Made by a program: the position numbers and the translations under genes. From Sclerodactyla briareus (Eukaryota; Echinodermata; Holothuroidea; Dendrochirotida; Sclerodactylidae), in assembly GCA_026419785.1 (NCBI GenBank), contig JAODTK010005545.1, positions 1-64,000 on the forward strand: a stretch of DNA of 64,000 nt, given 5' to 3'. The notes beneath the pieces are model-generated. The model was given only the letters and a program-made list of their open reading frames with translations. It searched no databases and was not told the origin of the DNA. Shown here piece after piece: positions 46,881 to 57,600 of the stretch (within the stretch, counting starts at the first letter, position 1; every line of letters begins with the position of its first letter).

Positions 46881-47962
46881 GAACAGTATAACCGATTTAC
46901 CTTCCACCCAGCGCCTATACACCATGCACTAGTGAATACAAATTGCAGCCATCCAAATTACGCAGCCATACCAAAGTACGCGATGACGTTCAATCTATCT
47001 CCTTGTCCCACCAGATGATATTGACTCGTCAATATGTCGTCTCGAGAGATTTATCGATAATTTATGTCAATGACTGGATGAACAAAAATACGCTCACACT
47101 CAACCCCCTCAGTAAAACTGAGTTATTATTTGTCGATGAAAAAGATGTCTCCCCCCCTGTTTTAGATTCATAAGACGCTGCCATTAGATACGTCCCGATC
47201 CGTGATTACTCCTTCCATCGAGGTTAGAAATCTCGGAGTTATCTTCGACTCGAAACTGTCAATGGTTCCCCATGTCAATACAATTTTGCCGTTCAGCGAA
47301 TTTCAGCTAAAATATTTGGGAGGATTCCGTTCTAATCTCAACGAAACTGCCTCTTTACATATTGCTCATGCATTATTACCGCTAAACTTGAGACTGTAAA
47401 TTTCCTGTTCGGCCTACCCATTACCACTCTCAAACCGCTGCAGCGGATTCTCAACTCTAACGCAAGGGTTGTCTGCCGATGTCCGTCCTTGGAAGACAGT
47501 ATCACACAATCCTGAAATCACTTCACTGGCTTTCCATTAATGAACGCATTTAGTTCAAGATTTTCTACTAGCATTTAGTTTCCAACAAGACCCGCATAAC
47601 TCAGTCATCTGCTTGAAGGATTACAAGCCTCGCCGTTAATCTCAGAACTGCCGACAGAAAACTCCTGATTGTTCCACACAGATCCTCAAGATGGCGACAC
47701 CGAGAGTTCGGTTTGGTTTCTCACATGCTGCCCCCGGCACTATATAACAGGACCCTGAAGATCTCCGTCAGTGTCAGAACTCGTCTACCTTCAAGTCCCG
47801 TATAAAAAACCTCATTTGTTAATTTGTATATATGTTTATTGTTCGCATGTTTCGGTTTTTTTCGTCAAGCGATTCGAGGCCCATTGGGAGAGGCGCTCTA
47901 TAAATAGTGTTAGTATTATTTATTATGTCCCTTTTATTTTATTATTATTATTAATTAATTAC
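46881..47962 (+). mobile_element. 5'-truncated CR1/L2-like LINE, RT palm end to 3' tail
   Basis: The RT catalytic box YADD is readable at 46,977-46,989 if one missing base is allowed, followed by VQSISLSHQ. Then come DWMNKNTLTLNPLSKTELLF and VRNLGVIFDSKLSMVPHVN in the adjoining frames, FGLPITTLKPLQRILN, NARVVCR, SLHWLSINERI and FKSRIKNLIC with stop at 47,820. This order is standard for the RT palm-thumb-C-terminus of CR1/L2-group elements. The 3' tail has the 'gaggcgctctataaatag' then ATT-repeat ending typical of that group. At least five frameshifts make it non-functional. Confidence 0.9.
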
Positions 47963-47964
47963 AG

Positions 47965-48375
47965 GTCCATCACATCCATTAATCTCCAACAATGACTTTT
48001 TCACATGGAAGCAAGCTCGAATTCCAACACCATGAATAAAAATATAAATTACAATAGGTGAAATTATTTTCGACTTGTAGAGGAGGTAAGACAAGCCTCG
48101 GTGAAAAAGCAGCAAATTCAGAGATAAATAAATTCACTGATCATGAGGATATTGTTGTAATATTAGTGGGTATGGGTCTGGTAAGGACACACACACATTA
48201 CAAAATTTTGATCATCACAGGCGCGGGTTGCACGGCGGCACGGCTGTTCACAGTGACTCGCTGCGTCGAATGTAGCCAACCTGGATTGAATTCCGGAGGC
48301 GTCTGAGACAATCTGAATTCGGTTCCAAAAACGATCTTTTCCAAAAACGTTATTTAACATTATCTGTGGGCATTC
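47965..48375. other. No gene recognised
   Basis: Unique-looking sequence. The frames at 48,058-48,360 have no recognisable domain. Confidence 0.4.
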
Positions 48376-48378
48376 TGT

Positions 48379-48776
48379 TCCGGGGGGATTCGTCAGGGAG
48401 GGTAAGTTTGTTGTCCGGGTGATAGTCTCGAATGATAGTTATATAGGACTGACTTCGGGGGTGATTTGTCTGGGGTAAATGTCCGGTTGGTAGACCGGTC
48501 CCCGGGGGTATTTGACATCGGGGGTATTTGACGGGGGGTGAATTGTCTGGCGAGGTAGTTGTATCGGGGGTATTGTCTTCGGGGGTGGTAATGTCGGGGG
48601 GGTGAGTGTCTGGGGGTAGTGTCCCTCGGTGGTATTTGTCCTAGAGGGTAATTGTCAGGGAGTCATTGGCCAGAGGGTCATGTCCGAGGGTAATTTGTCC
48701 AGGGGGTTGTTGTCCTCGGGGGAGTTGTCGAGGGGTATTGTCAGGGGGTTATTGCCGGGGGTAGTAGCCCTAGCAC
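48379..48776 (-). repeat. ~16-18-bp G-rich minisatellite (arm 2)
   Basis: Degenerate units such as gggggtaattgtccgg and gggggtatttgtcttc occupy ~400 bp. They are the reverse complement of the units at 39,872-40,213, so the two arrays face each other across 8.2 kb. The outer edge reads, reverse-complemented, 'gtgctagggctactaccccc', loosely like the outer edge of arm 1. Confidence 0.85.
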
Positions 48777-48789
48777 GGGGAATTATTGT

Positions 48790-49585
48790 GATCATCATGC
48801 AAGCTATCTATCATTAATTTGCTCAAATTGATTCACATTGCCAGTAATTTTCCCACATCTCGCATTGGGTCATGATTTGTAAAACTGGTCAGACTGCACC
48901 ACCAAAATGAAGGTCATCTGGGGTGTTCACAGGTCAAGTTGGGGAAACATTGCCCCCCCCCCCACCAAGAAGTCAATTTAAGTCATTTCATGGAAATGAC
49001 CAAAAGTTTTATCAGAACAGATAATAGATTGAATCGAAATACCATGATTGTTAGTACATATTGACCAATGGTATATATGGGGAATTCAGGAATTTGAGGT
49101 CAAAGTCATTCAGCAATTTTCGCTGAATGGTCAGTTTCATGATATCTACTTCCTGTAGAACCTGTTAAATAATCCTGAAATTTGGTCTATTATATTGGAC
49201 TAGTGTGTGGGGTAATAGGTGGCTGTCAGGATTTGAAGCAAAGGTAATTTAGGGGTCCATTATAGTCAATGTGAATACTAGTCAAGCACTGCCAGTTTGA
49301 ATTGGGAGATCGTTATTCGAGTGGGTCGGTTGATTTTATTATTTTATTGATTCATTGACATCAAGGACAGTCATGGGAAGAAAAGTCTTTCGCTTTCAGT
49401 TCCGTATGACCTCACACAAAGGTATATCCATTTTTTTGCCAGAGCCGGGTTGCGATATGATATTTACTACCCCTTTTAGATTGATGATTCGCTGAGGATC
49501 TGCGAATTGCAATATATGCAGCCCTCTTTATTGTTTGAATAATGGCCCCTCTTCTCTCTTCAAATTAGAAAATCCAAACCATCCA
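48790..49585. other. No gene recognised
   Basis: Unique-looking sequence with a C-run near 48,953-48,963. 'ggaatttgaggtcaaagtca' at about 49,090 is similar to text near 55,535 and may be a diverged repeat. Confidence 0.4.
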
Positions 49586-49602
49586 TTGAAGGGCCCTTAT
49601 CG

Positions 49603-50935
49603 GGGTACAGCCGATATTTCATAAGGTTCCTATTAATAAGGTCTTCCCTTGTCAGTGTTCATAGGGTCATTATTCATAAGGTTCGGTATTCATAAGTTCG
49701 TTATTCATAATGAGCAAAAAAGGTTTCATTGTTCATAAGGTTTCGTTATTCATAATGGCGAAAAAGTTCGGTATCAATAAGCCCAAAAAAGTTCGTCGTA
49801 ATGCATAATATTTAAAAGGTTTGGAATTCATAATAATAAAAAAGGTTCGATATCATAATATGGATGAAAGGATCGGATATTCTATAGAAATAAAGATTGA
49901 TATCCTAATAGAAAAAAGGGTCCTTTATTTAAACAAAAACCCAGGTTCGATAGTCATAAAACGACAAAAGGTAGATATTATAAAGGCAAATGGTTCGGTA
50001 TCCATAAATAACGCAAAGCAGGCGCGTACGAGAGATTTGTCTTGGGGGGGGATGGGGGGGTTGGGTTGGGGCACCCCAGGGAAGTGCGCCATCATAACTG
50101 GCCACACCCCCCTATTGGCAAAAATAAGTACAAGTTAGGGGCCCTAGACACATGCTGCGCAAGATTTCCTGCTAAAAATAACAGTGCAAACTCTACTGAA
50201 CTTTGCAAAACAAAAAATGTTGTGAAAATTTTATCGATCACTTGGGTAACGGGGGTCCTAACCCCCATGTGGGTATGCCTCTGGTATGAACCTTCAAAAT
50301 AATTTCCCCACGACCACCTACGCCACTTATATTAGGATATTATGAATATCGAACCGTTCGTCCTATGATGGAAAACAAACCATTTCTTCTATATGAATAC
50401 CGACCCCGGTTATCTATTCATGAAGAACGAACATTTTCTTATATATCGAATACCGAACCCTTTATCTATTATGATATCGAACCTTTTTTCTATTATGAAT
50501 ATATCGAACCTGTGGCCATCATGGATATCGAACCTTTTTATTCTATTAGGAATATCGAACCTTTTGTCCATCATGGATTATCGAATTTTTGTTCTATTAT
50601 TTTTTTACATATCGAACCTTTTGTCCATTCTGGATATCCAACCTTTTTTCTAGTATGAATATCAAACCTTTTTTTATATTATGATATACATTTTTGTCAA
50701 TTATGAATATCAAACCTTTTTTTCTATTTAATGACTATCAAACCTTTTTTATAGTATGAATATCGAACCTTATTGATATCGACCCCTTTTCCCCTTTTAT
50801 TATGAATAGCGAACCTCATGTCCATATGAAGTATTACGAACCTTTTTTTCGAAAATTGCCCTAATGAATTACGAACCTTATGAATTTTAATGACCCTGAT
50901 GGATACGAACCTTATGGAGTATCGAGCAGACCCCC
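49603..50935. mobile_element. Foldback-type element with minisatellite arms
   Basis: The left arm (about 49,603-50,010) consists of short degenerate units of the form ggttcgatattcataa. The right arm (about 50,335-50,930) consists of the complementary units ttatgaatatcgaacctttt. The arms flank a ~320-bp non-repetitive centre. Units become A-rich (aaaaaaggttcg) inward on both sides and end in 'cataaggttc' outward, so the arms match unit-order as well as composition. Long inverted arms built of short tandem repeats define foldback transposons, including sea-urchin TU elements. No transposase is encoded. Confidence 0.8.
50020..50328. mobile_element. Central region of the foldback; possible nested hAT miniature
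   Basis: The left end reads 'caggcgcgtacgagagattt' and the right end 'gaccacctacgccact', so both carry a GGCGTA-type terminus resembling CAGTGGCGTA...TACGCCACTG hAT ends. It includes a G-run (50,043-50,060). A clean 8-bp duplication could not be read, so this is tentative. Confidence 0.3.
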
Positions 50936-50965
50936 CCCCCCCCCCACCCCCCCCCCCCCCCCCCC
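50931..50965. repeat. C-run at the outer edge of the foldback
   Basis: A 35-base tract of C with one A immediately follows the last right-arm unit and separates it from the SINE. Confidence 0.9.
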
Positions 50966-50999
50966 TTATCAGTCCCCTTGATTACTTGCACTAAATGAG

Positions 51000-51260
51000 T
51001 GGCTGGCCACAGTGGTATTAGAGCATTGGCTTCCACCGGGAGGTCGGATCGAATCCCAGTCGGGTAATACTAAAAGACTTTAGAAATGGACCTGTTGACC
51101 CTCGTGCGGGGAGCTCAGCACAAGAGACGGGAGCAGGGAAAGGAAAGGCTTCAGGCAACACTGCACCCCCCACGGTCGTCTGACATTCACAGCAGGTGGG
51201 CTTGCGCGGAGGTGTCAGAACTAATTAGGCCCTGCAAGAGATTGGCGCTGTTCACAGGTG
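51000..51260 (+). mobile_element. tRNA-derived SINE
   Basis: A pol III A box-like 'tggtattagagc' (51,013-51,024) and B box 'ggatcgaatcc' (51,046-51,056; one mismatch from the consensus) sit at tRNA spacing. The flanking text is 'ccaccgggaggtcggatcga' and 'cccagtcggg', as in tRNA-related SINE heads. No intact acceptor stem is seen, so it is not a functional tRNA. The body to about 51,260 is unassigned, and the right boundary is uncertain. Confidence 0.65.
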
Positions 51261-51264
51261 TGTG

Positions 51265-54200
51265 CTCCAGAGTTCCTTCCTTTTTCCCTTCCTCTCTATT
51301 ACTGGTCATATAATCAGACATTTCTATGTTATTTCCTATATATGATGAAACCTTTGTAAATCGTTCCTTGTGGGAGTCTGGGTTTTTGTCCAATAACACG
51401 ATAATAATTCATGGTCGATTCCGTTTCGGTGAGTTGAGAATGAAAAGTCAAAATCATATTGACAAAACTCAGCAAACTGAGTAATATCCACATTGATGCG
51501 TCAGTAATAAAGATTTATGCCAGTTATTGATTGCAGGTTGCACTTATTCCTATTGTTATTATTTTCTTCGTGGATGGGGTAATTGATGAAATATGGTTTG
51601 TTCGCTAATAAATAATAATCGCCTCATTGGGTCATCGTGCAATATACTCTTTTCTGTTGGGAGTAGTAGCAGGCGTTCATGCCAGGGACCATACTGTCGG
51701 GCCTGCAGTACTCGATTGTCTTCTGATACATACAGTGGACTACAGGGGGTAGCGTAAATGGGTCGATACTAACAAAGTAAATGCATATTTTCTATTAGAG
51801 ATGATGCAGAATTTCCTCGGGTTAACCAGTTGTTTGCTTGACATATTTTTAGAAGTAGTTAAGTAGTCTAGCTATTTTTTTCCGCCCCAATAAATCTAAA
51901 TATATATAGTGACACTTAACTAAAACATTCTGGGGCCTGATTGAGTTTTTCAAGATTGAAAAATCGCTTGATATTCACATAAGGTCCAATAACAATGTTA
52001 GGGTAGAAAAAGGAAAATGAACAGGCACATTTAAAGATAAAACACAGGTTAACAAGGTGCTGAGTTTTCTGATTAGATGTGAAATAAAAATTAACATTCA
52101 AGCTCTGTGTAGGCTGTAGCACCCACTTTGAGCGCCATGATTTCAAAAAGAATTGAAGATTTTCATAGGGATGGTTGGGTGAAGGCCACCCTAGAATATA
52201 TTGCAGTGTTGAAAACTTTTATTGCAGGGCATATAAGTTTGTTGTTAGTGTTTCCAAAGTAACTCATTTCACATTGGAACTTTGTGTTACACGGGGATCC
52301 GTGGCTCCCCCCTCCATGTGGCTCCCCCACCCCCCCCCACCCCCGACTTTACAAGATGAATTTTTAATAACTGAATTTGGGAATCGGCTGAAGTGAAGTT
52401 CAGCTGGGGGGGTTTCGGCTTCCAGCAATTCTACATGTTGGTCATAGTAGCGGGTAAATCAAAACACGCCCATATTTCGAGGTGTATTTTTCTTAGTACC
52501 TCCTGGGCCCCTAACTCCCCCTAACAGACGCATCTGTTGTACAGCGTAACAAAAGCAGCTCGGGTGAAATAGTGCCAACACTGTGTAGCAATTTGGGGAA
52601 GGAATTGTAGAGAGAAACCACATTCTCTCCCACAGTTTGTGTACAAACTGACTGCCGGTTTCTGAAAGTGTGTAGCAAACTTGCTCATTTTAGGAGCATT
52701 CGCGAGGCTACACCAGCTATTTCGAACACTGAACATTGTGAACAACAGTCATTTAATGACATGGACAATTATTCTTGAGCTAGCTAGAGAGCAGGCGTGG
52801 AATATGACACAAATAAAGTTGCCCCACAACAGGAAATTTAAACAATGGCCACCCACTCGTACGCAAGAAAAGAGAAAGTATGCAAATGAGATGTTAATTT
52901 ATGCAATCTGACCCAATAGCTAATGTTGGTCGTTCATATTTTCAAGTAATCAGAAAATTGAACCATCGAAAAAATCATTACAAACATATAAATTTAGCTC
53001 GATGGCTTTGGTTATGACACAATTCTTGAGCTTTTCAGAATCAAGCGATTTTGGTGTGCACTATTTAATTTGAAGGGTTAATTTGAGTAATTAATCATTT
53101 CATGGAAAGAAATCATCTTGCTACTGCAAAGTGGTGATGCCTATTATTGATTAGGCAAAAAAAATCATCATGTTCAATACCGGAGTGAGAAAATTAAATT
53201 CTTACTCAGTCACTGATGAATCCAGTTTTGCTTCAGCTAAACCAATATCTCCAGAAAATTTTCAATGCGCGCTTCTACTCACTGGGATTACATCACCATG
53301 ATTTTGTGTACTAATTGAATGCATGATGTTTAAGCTATCAGTGATTCCTTTACAACAGTGCCATGATCGTTATATACTGTCATGCAGTGGTGCATCAAAC
53401 TCCAGCGTTGGTGCTTCAAAACTGAACCAAGGGGTGGTAGAGGGGCCGGTGTGGTGCATCAATTTGGAAATCATTCACAAATGTGTCGGAATGTCAGGTG
53501 CTGACCAAACGAACAAAGAAACTTCTGATAGTCCCCAGCAGTATAGGAACTTTATTGTACGAGGCCACAACATGAATGTGCATGGATACCGGGCCCCTCC
53601 CATTAGGCGTTTGTGCAGTATGTCTGAAATATTGCAAATAGCAATCAAAGTTAGTTTCATCAATGGTAAGGGGAAGGTGTGGAGGAGGGGGGGGTGGTCC
53701 ATTTTGTGTTGGTGTAGGGTCAATCTGCAGGCATGCGACATGCTGAATAAATTTACCACAGAAAATGCAAATCACCCGCATGTGGTCATTGCAGAGAATT
53801 GAGTAGTGGAGCAGAGTCTCAGACAGCGCTTGTGCTTCACAGAAAACTGTGAAAGTTGCTCATCTATTAACACAGTTCATTCATTCTTGCCGAAAATACT
53901 TGATGGCTGAATCAGGTCAAGCTGGACCGTGAATTAACCGCGTTAATGCACACGTGTTTAATGCACGGTACTGCGAAATAAACTGGTTGTATGGATATTG
54001 ATTGTTGTAAGTGTCACACGAATATGTTTACAGCGTATCAAAAGAACCGCTTCTCACATAATGGTTAATGAAGGGATCCATTGGATTACATGTCACAAAT
54101 GGCGCGAGTACAGGTCAGAGCATTTCCTGTGACGTTTCAACTAGAACTTGTATGTATCTTGAACGCAAGTAGATCGAGATATCACGTTTCCAATGAATGT

Positions 54201-54600
54201 GGTTTCACACGCCAACGTAGCGAGTGTTCACAGAGGACAGGACGCGTTTTGGGTTGAAACAGTTATTTTTACGTGCATGGACATTGGCCAAACGCTTTTG
54301 TGATATGAAAAACCGCGGACTGATTGATCAACCCTGATTAAACCCCATCCTCCCCTCCATGCCCTATGGCCCCTGGTGTCTAGATATCATCCACAAGGCT
54401 GGTGTGACTGTATACCAAGACTGGTAACTCTACCGATTAGTTGGATATACCAAAGATGGTGAAACGACAGGTGCAGTGATGTATTCCTGGTAATTGATTT
54501 TGGGGTCTTCAACACTAGCCTTGTTGGATCATAGTCTGTTCGTTTTGGGGAGGGAGGGGAGGGGTTGAGATCGATTTGTGGGTGTTGGGTGTTGTTGTGG
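51265..54600. other. Repeat-poor DNA, no gene recognised
   Basis: Unique-looking AT-rich sequence. The longest frame is 159 residues at 53,323-53,802 (plus) with overlapping minus frames. It has ordinary composition but no recognisable domain, and its reality cannot be judged. C-runs lie at about 52,330. Confidence 0.4.
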
Positions 54601-57600
54601 TTCCTTTCATTGCAAACTGTGGGTTATAATAAATATGGTCCTCATTGTCTGTCTCTAACTTATCAATAGTAGATGGTAAATTACCCTCAGGGGATCTCCG
54701 ATAACAGGCGTTGATTTACACAACACTGGATTCGCTGCATCTTCATCATTAATGAGCTTAGTCATTTCAAATTCTTCTGGTATAGTGGATTCTGTCGGGA
54801 ATTACATCCGACCGAACTGCTAAAGTGATTTTCTTAGTTTCCCGGGTTTTTGCGTTCGCTACTCTATGAACGACTCTGATGCTGTAACTTGGGATCATTG
54901 TCCCATCTAGTGTTTCGTGTCCCTTATTGTTTCAACAAAGGATATTTTTTTTGGGGGGAGCTAATGGGGCCAACACGCCATCGGCCATGTTCCCCTAATG
55001 AGAATATCAGATTCCCTTCAGGGTCTACATCTTTTATGCATTTTATGGTTGTCAATTGAGTTTGGGTTTGAAACATTTTCTATCTGGTGGTGAGGCACCA
55101 CTGCGAATCGCAGCGAGATATCATTGATCGAATTCCCCTCAAGTTATCCACGTGGGTTGTCGCATGCATGGGTTTGCGGCCGCTTTCAAGTTGAGGGAAG
55201 TAAATTAGATTCGTCATCCGAAGTGATACATTTTTTCCTTGTGTTTTACTCACCTTTTGCCCCATGTGGCAGGAGCAATGACACCGCGTACATCTGTGGT
55301 GGGACACCCTTGATGAGAAAAAAAATGGGACAGGAGAGTAGAAACTTGGCAGTGCCTTGAAAGAATTATGCCCCAAAGGTTCAAAGCTTGAATAGAAAAC
55401 AATTTCCTTGGATGGATGTATAGGCAGGTATATGGAGAAACTGGTATGTGTCGCTATGTTGCACCTAGTTTGGTCATCTATCTATTTTATCTGTCTGTCC
55501 ATCCGCCTGTACGTACATAAGGGGTGTTCATGAAATTGAGATCAAAGACCATCTGAGGTGTGATTTAGTCATTTTGCTTGAATGGTCAAGCGGATTCGGC
55601 TTCTGTGCCTATAAAATCAATTCAAATGATTATGAAAGATGGTCAGTATTGTTATCGAAAATAGTATGGGTGTTACAGACTGGAGGTCGACGGTCATCCT
55701 GGGTTGATTTTGGTGTATACAATATAAATGCTGATTTGGCATAACACTCTTGAGATTTGATAATTGCTCAAATGTTCGGGAACCTGACAAATGTTCAAAC
55801 AAATTCAAAGTTGTCTTTACATCCACATTTGACTACTAGGAAAATACTAGGGAGAGTGCTATGCCATTGGCACTCTTGGTTGAGCACTCTGCCTGTACCA
55901 GCACATTGCAGCTACTGTAGATAACTCGATATGGGTGATTCCCATTGTTGACGCGATATGTCTCACGGAGTATGCTGCACAGGATTGTGATAGCTGTATA
56001 TTAAATGGCCCACTAAATTTAATGATTTGTCATATTTCAAAATCGTTCTCCTAAAAGGCTGGGGCAGTGTTGTTGGTTGGAACGTATGTAATTATAAGAA
56101 ACCAATATGAGATTGCTTGTCTGATAGTAATAATTAATGGAGGATGTTACAAATATGCTGGTGGAGAACATCCTCGTTGATTCAGGTAGATTTGGTCGTG
56201 CACTTTCCATTTATACTACTGTACTTTATACATCCTGACGTCAGTCCAGCTCAACCATATTGACTTTTCTGTACCTTGGTCTTCATCGCAGTAGAACAGA
56301 ATTTGTATAAACTCATAGAAAATTCTTAATATATTTGTAACTGTTCTCATGCAATTTGACTCCCAAATGTGGAAGATTGACCAATAGTTTTGGCTTGGTA
56401 GTCCCACATAATAGGGCCACTGCGAGAGGATACGTCAGGAAATGCTGCTAGGACCCATCTGAGGTTTTCTTTCGTGGAAAATTGTCTAGCAGTGTCAAAA
56501 CGATTAGGTATGTCAAGGGGGGTGTTAGCAAGGGGGTTCTGATGGATTACCACTGGTACAACATCTGTGAAGGGGTTCAAGATGTCAATGGTGTGTAAGA
56601 ATTCACCGTTCTGTCTCCTTGATAACATGGATAAGAATGGGGAGAACATGACTACCTTCTAAAAGATAGAGTCAATCGTTAATATATAATTGTATGTTAC
56701 TTGACCTAACCTCTCATTAATTGAGGGGATTTTGATCTCTGTCCCAACTGTTCAAGAGTAGGTGAACAGATGCCGAAAATGCAAGTTGAAACAGCAGTAA
56801 ACTCAGCGGTCAGGGTAACTCGCACAGTGTCCACATGGTGCCAAGCTGTCAACACGAAACACGCCTCCTCAAAAAATAATACAATACGCAATGATACATG
56901 TCATCACTGGGATAGCTAAACATCGGTATGTACAATGAAATATAACAGTCATTTACCACGGATCGAGTCTTGAATTACCCGACATCTCTACAAACCCGTG
57001 TTTTCCAGATAACATCATGAACATGCTGGCTGAAAAGATAGTTGACCAGCCCTGTGTACACTCGCAGTCATTTAATAAGTTGATCATTATTCCTGCTATT
57101 TCAATTACTTCAATACAGTCTTCAATAATATACCCCTCCCCCATAGCAGGGCTTGAATCATTAAATAATCCCTCTCCGAAATAATGACCTCATTTCAAGA
57201 CTTCATATGCCTACCCAGGGGTTCATCATCAGAGGTGATATTTCTTCGCACTCGGTATTAGTTACTATTATCTATGTGAGCAGTTCAGCCAGTGATGACA
57301 GTCAATTCAGTGGGACATATATACCTTGTTGGAGTTCAGCAGTACATAATATATGTCTGATTTCAGTGGTATGCAGTGTTGGTTTCACCGTGGCGGAGGG
57401 GGAGGGGGAGGGACATGGGGAAGGAAACCATTGACCATTCTAAGTTCCACCCCACTATAAAATAGATTCCCCAGGGTCCCCATCCTGAATGTAATATGGG
57501 GTATAAATAATATGGTATTAAGCCAGGAATTTCTGCTTTACCTGGAAAACTTGGAAAAGTCGGGAATTTGAAAAAGATGCTTTAAATTGGGAAATTGGGA

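Noticed and set aside
51000-51070. Functional tRNA gene
   Set aside because: A and B boxes are present, but no paired acceptor stem or clear anticodon arm was found. It fits a SINE head.
53323-53802. 159-residue plus-strand open frame
   Set aside because: Ordinary composition, no recognisable domain and two equally long minus-strand frames over it. Kept as unresolved rather than called a gene.
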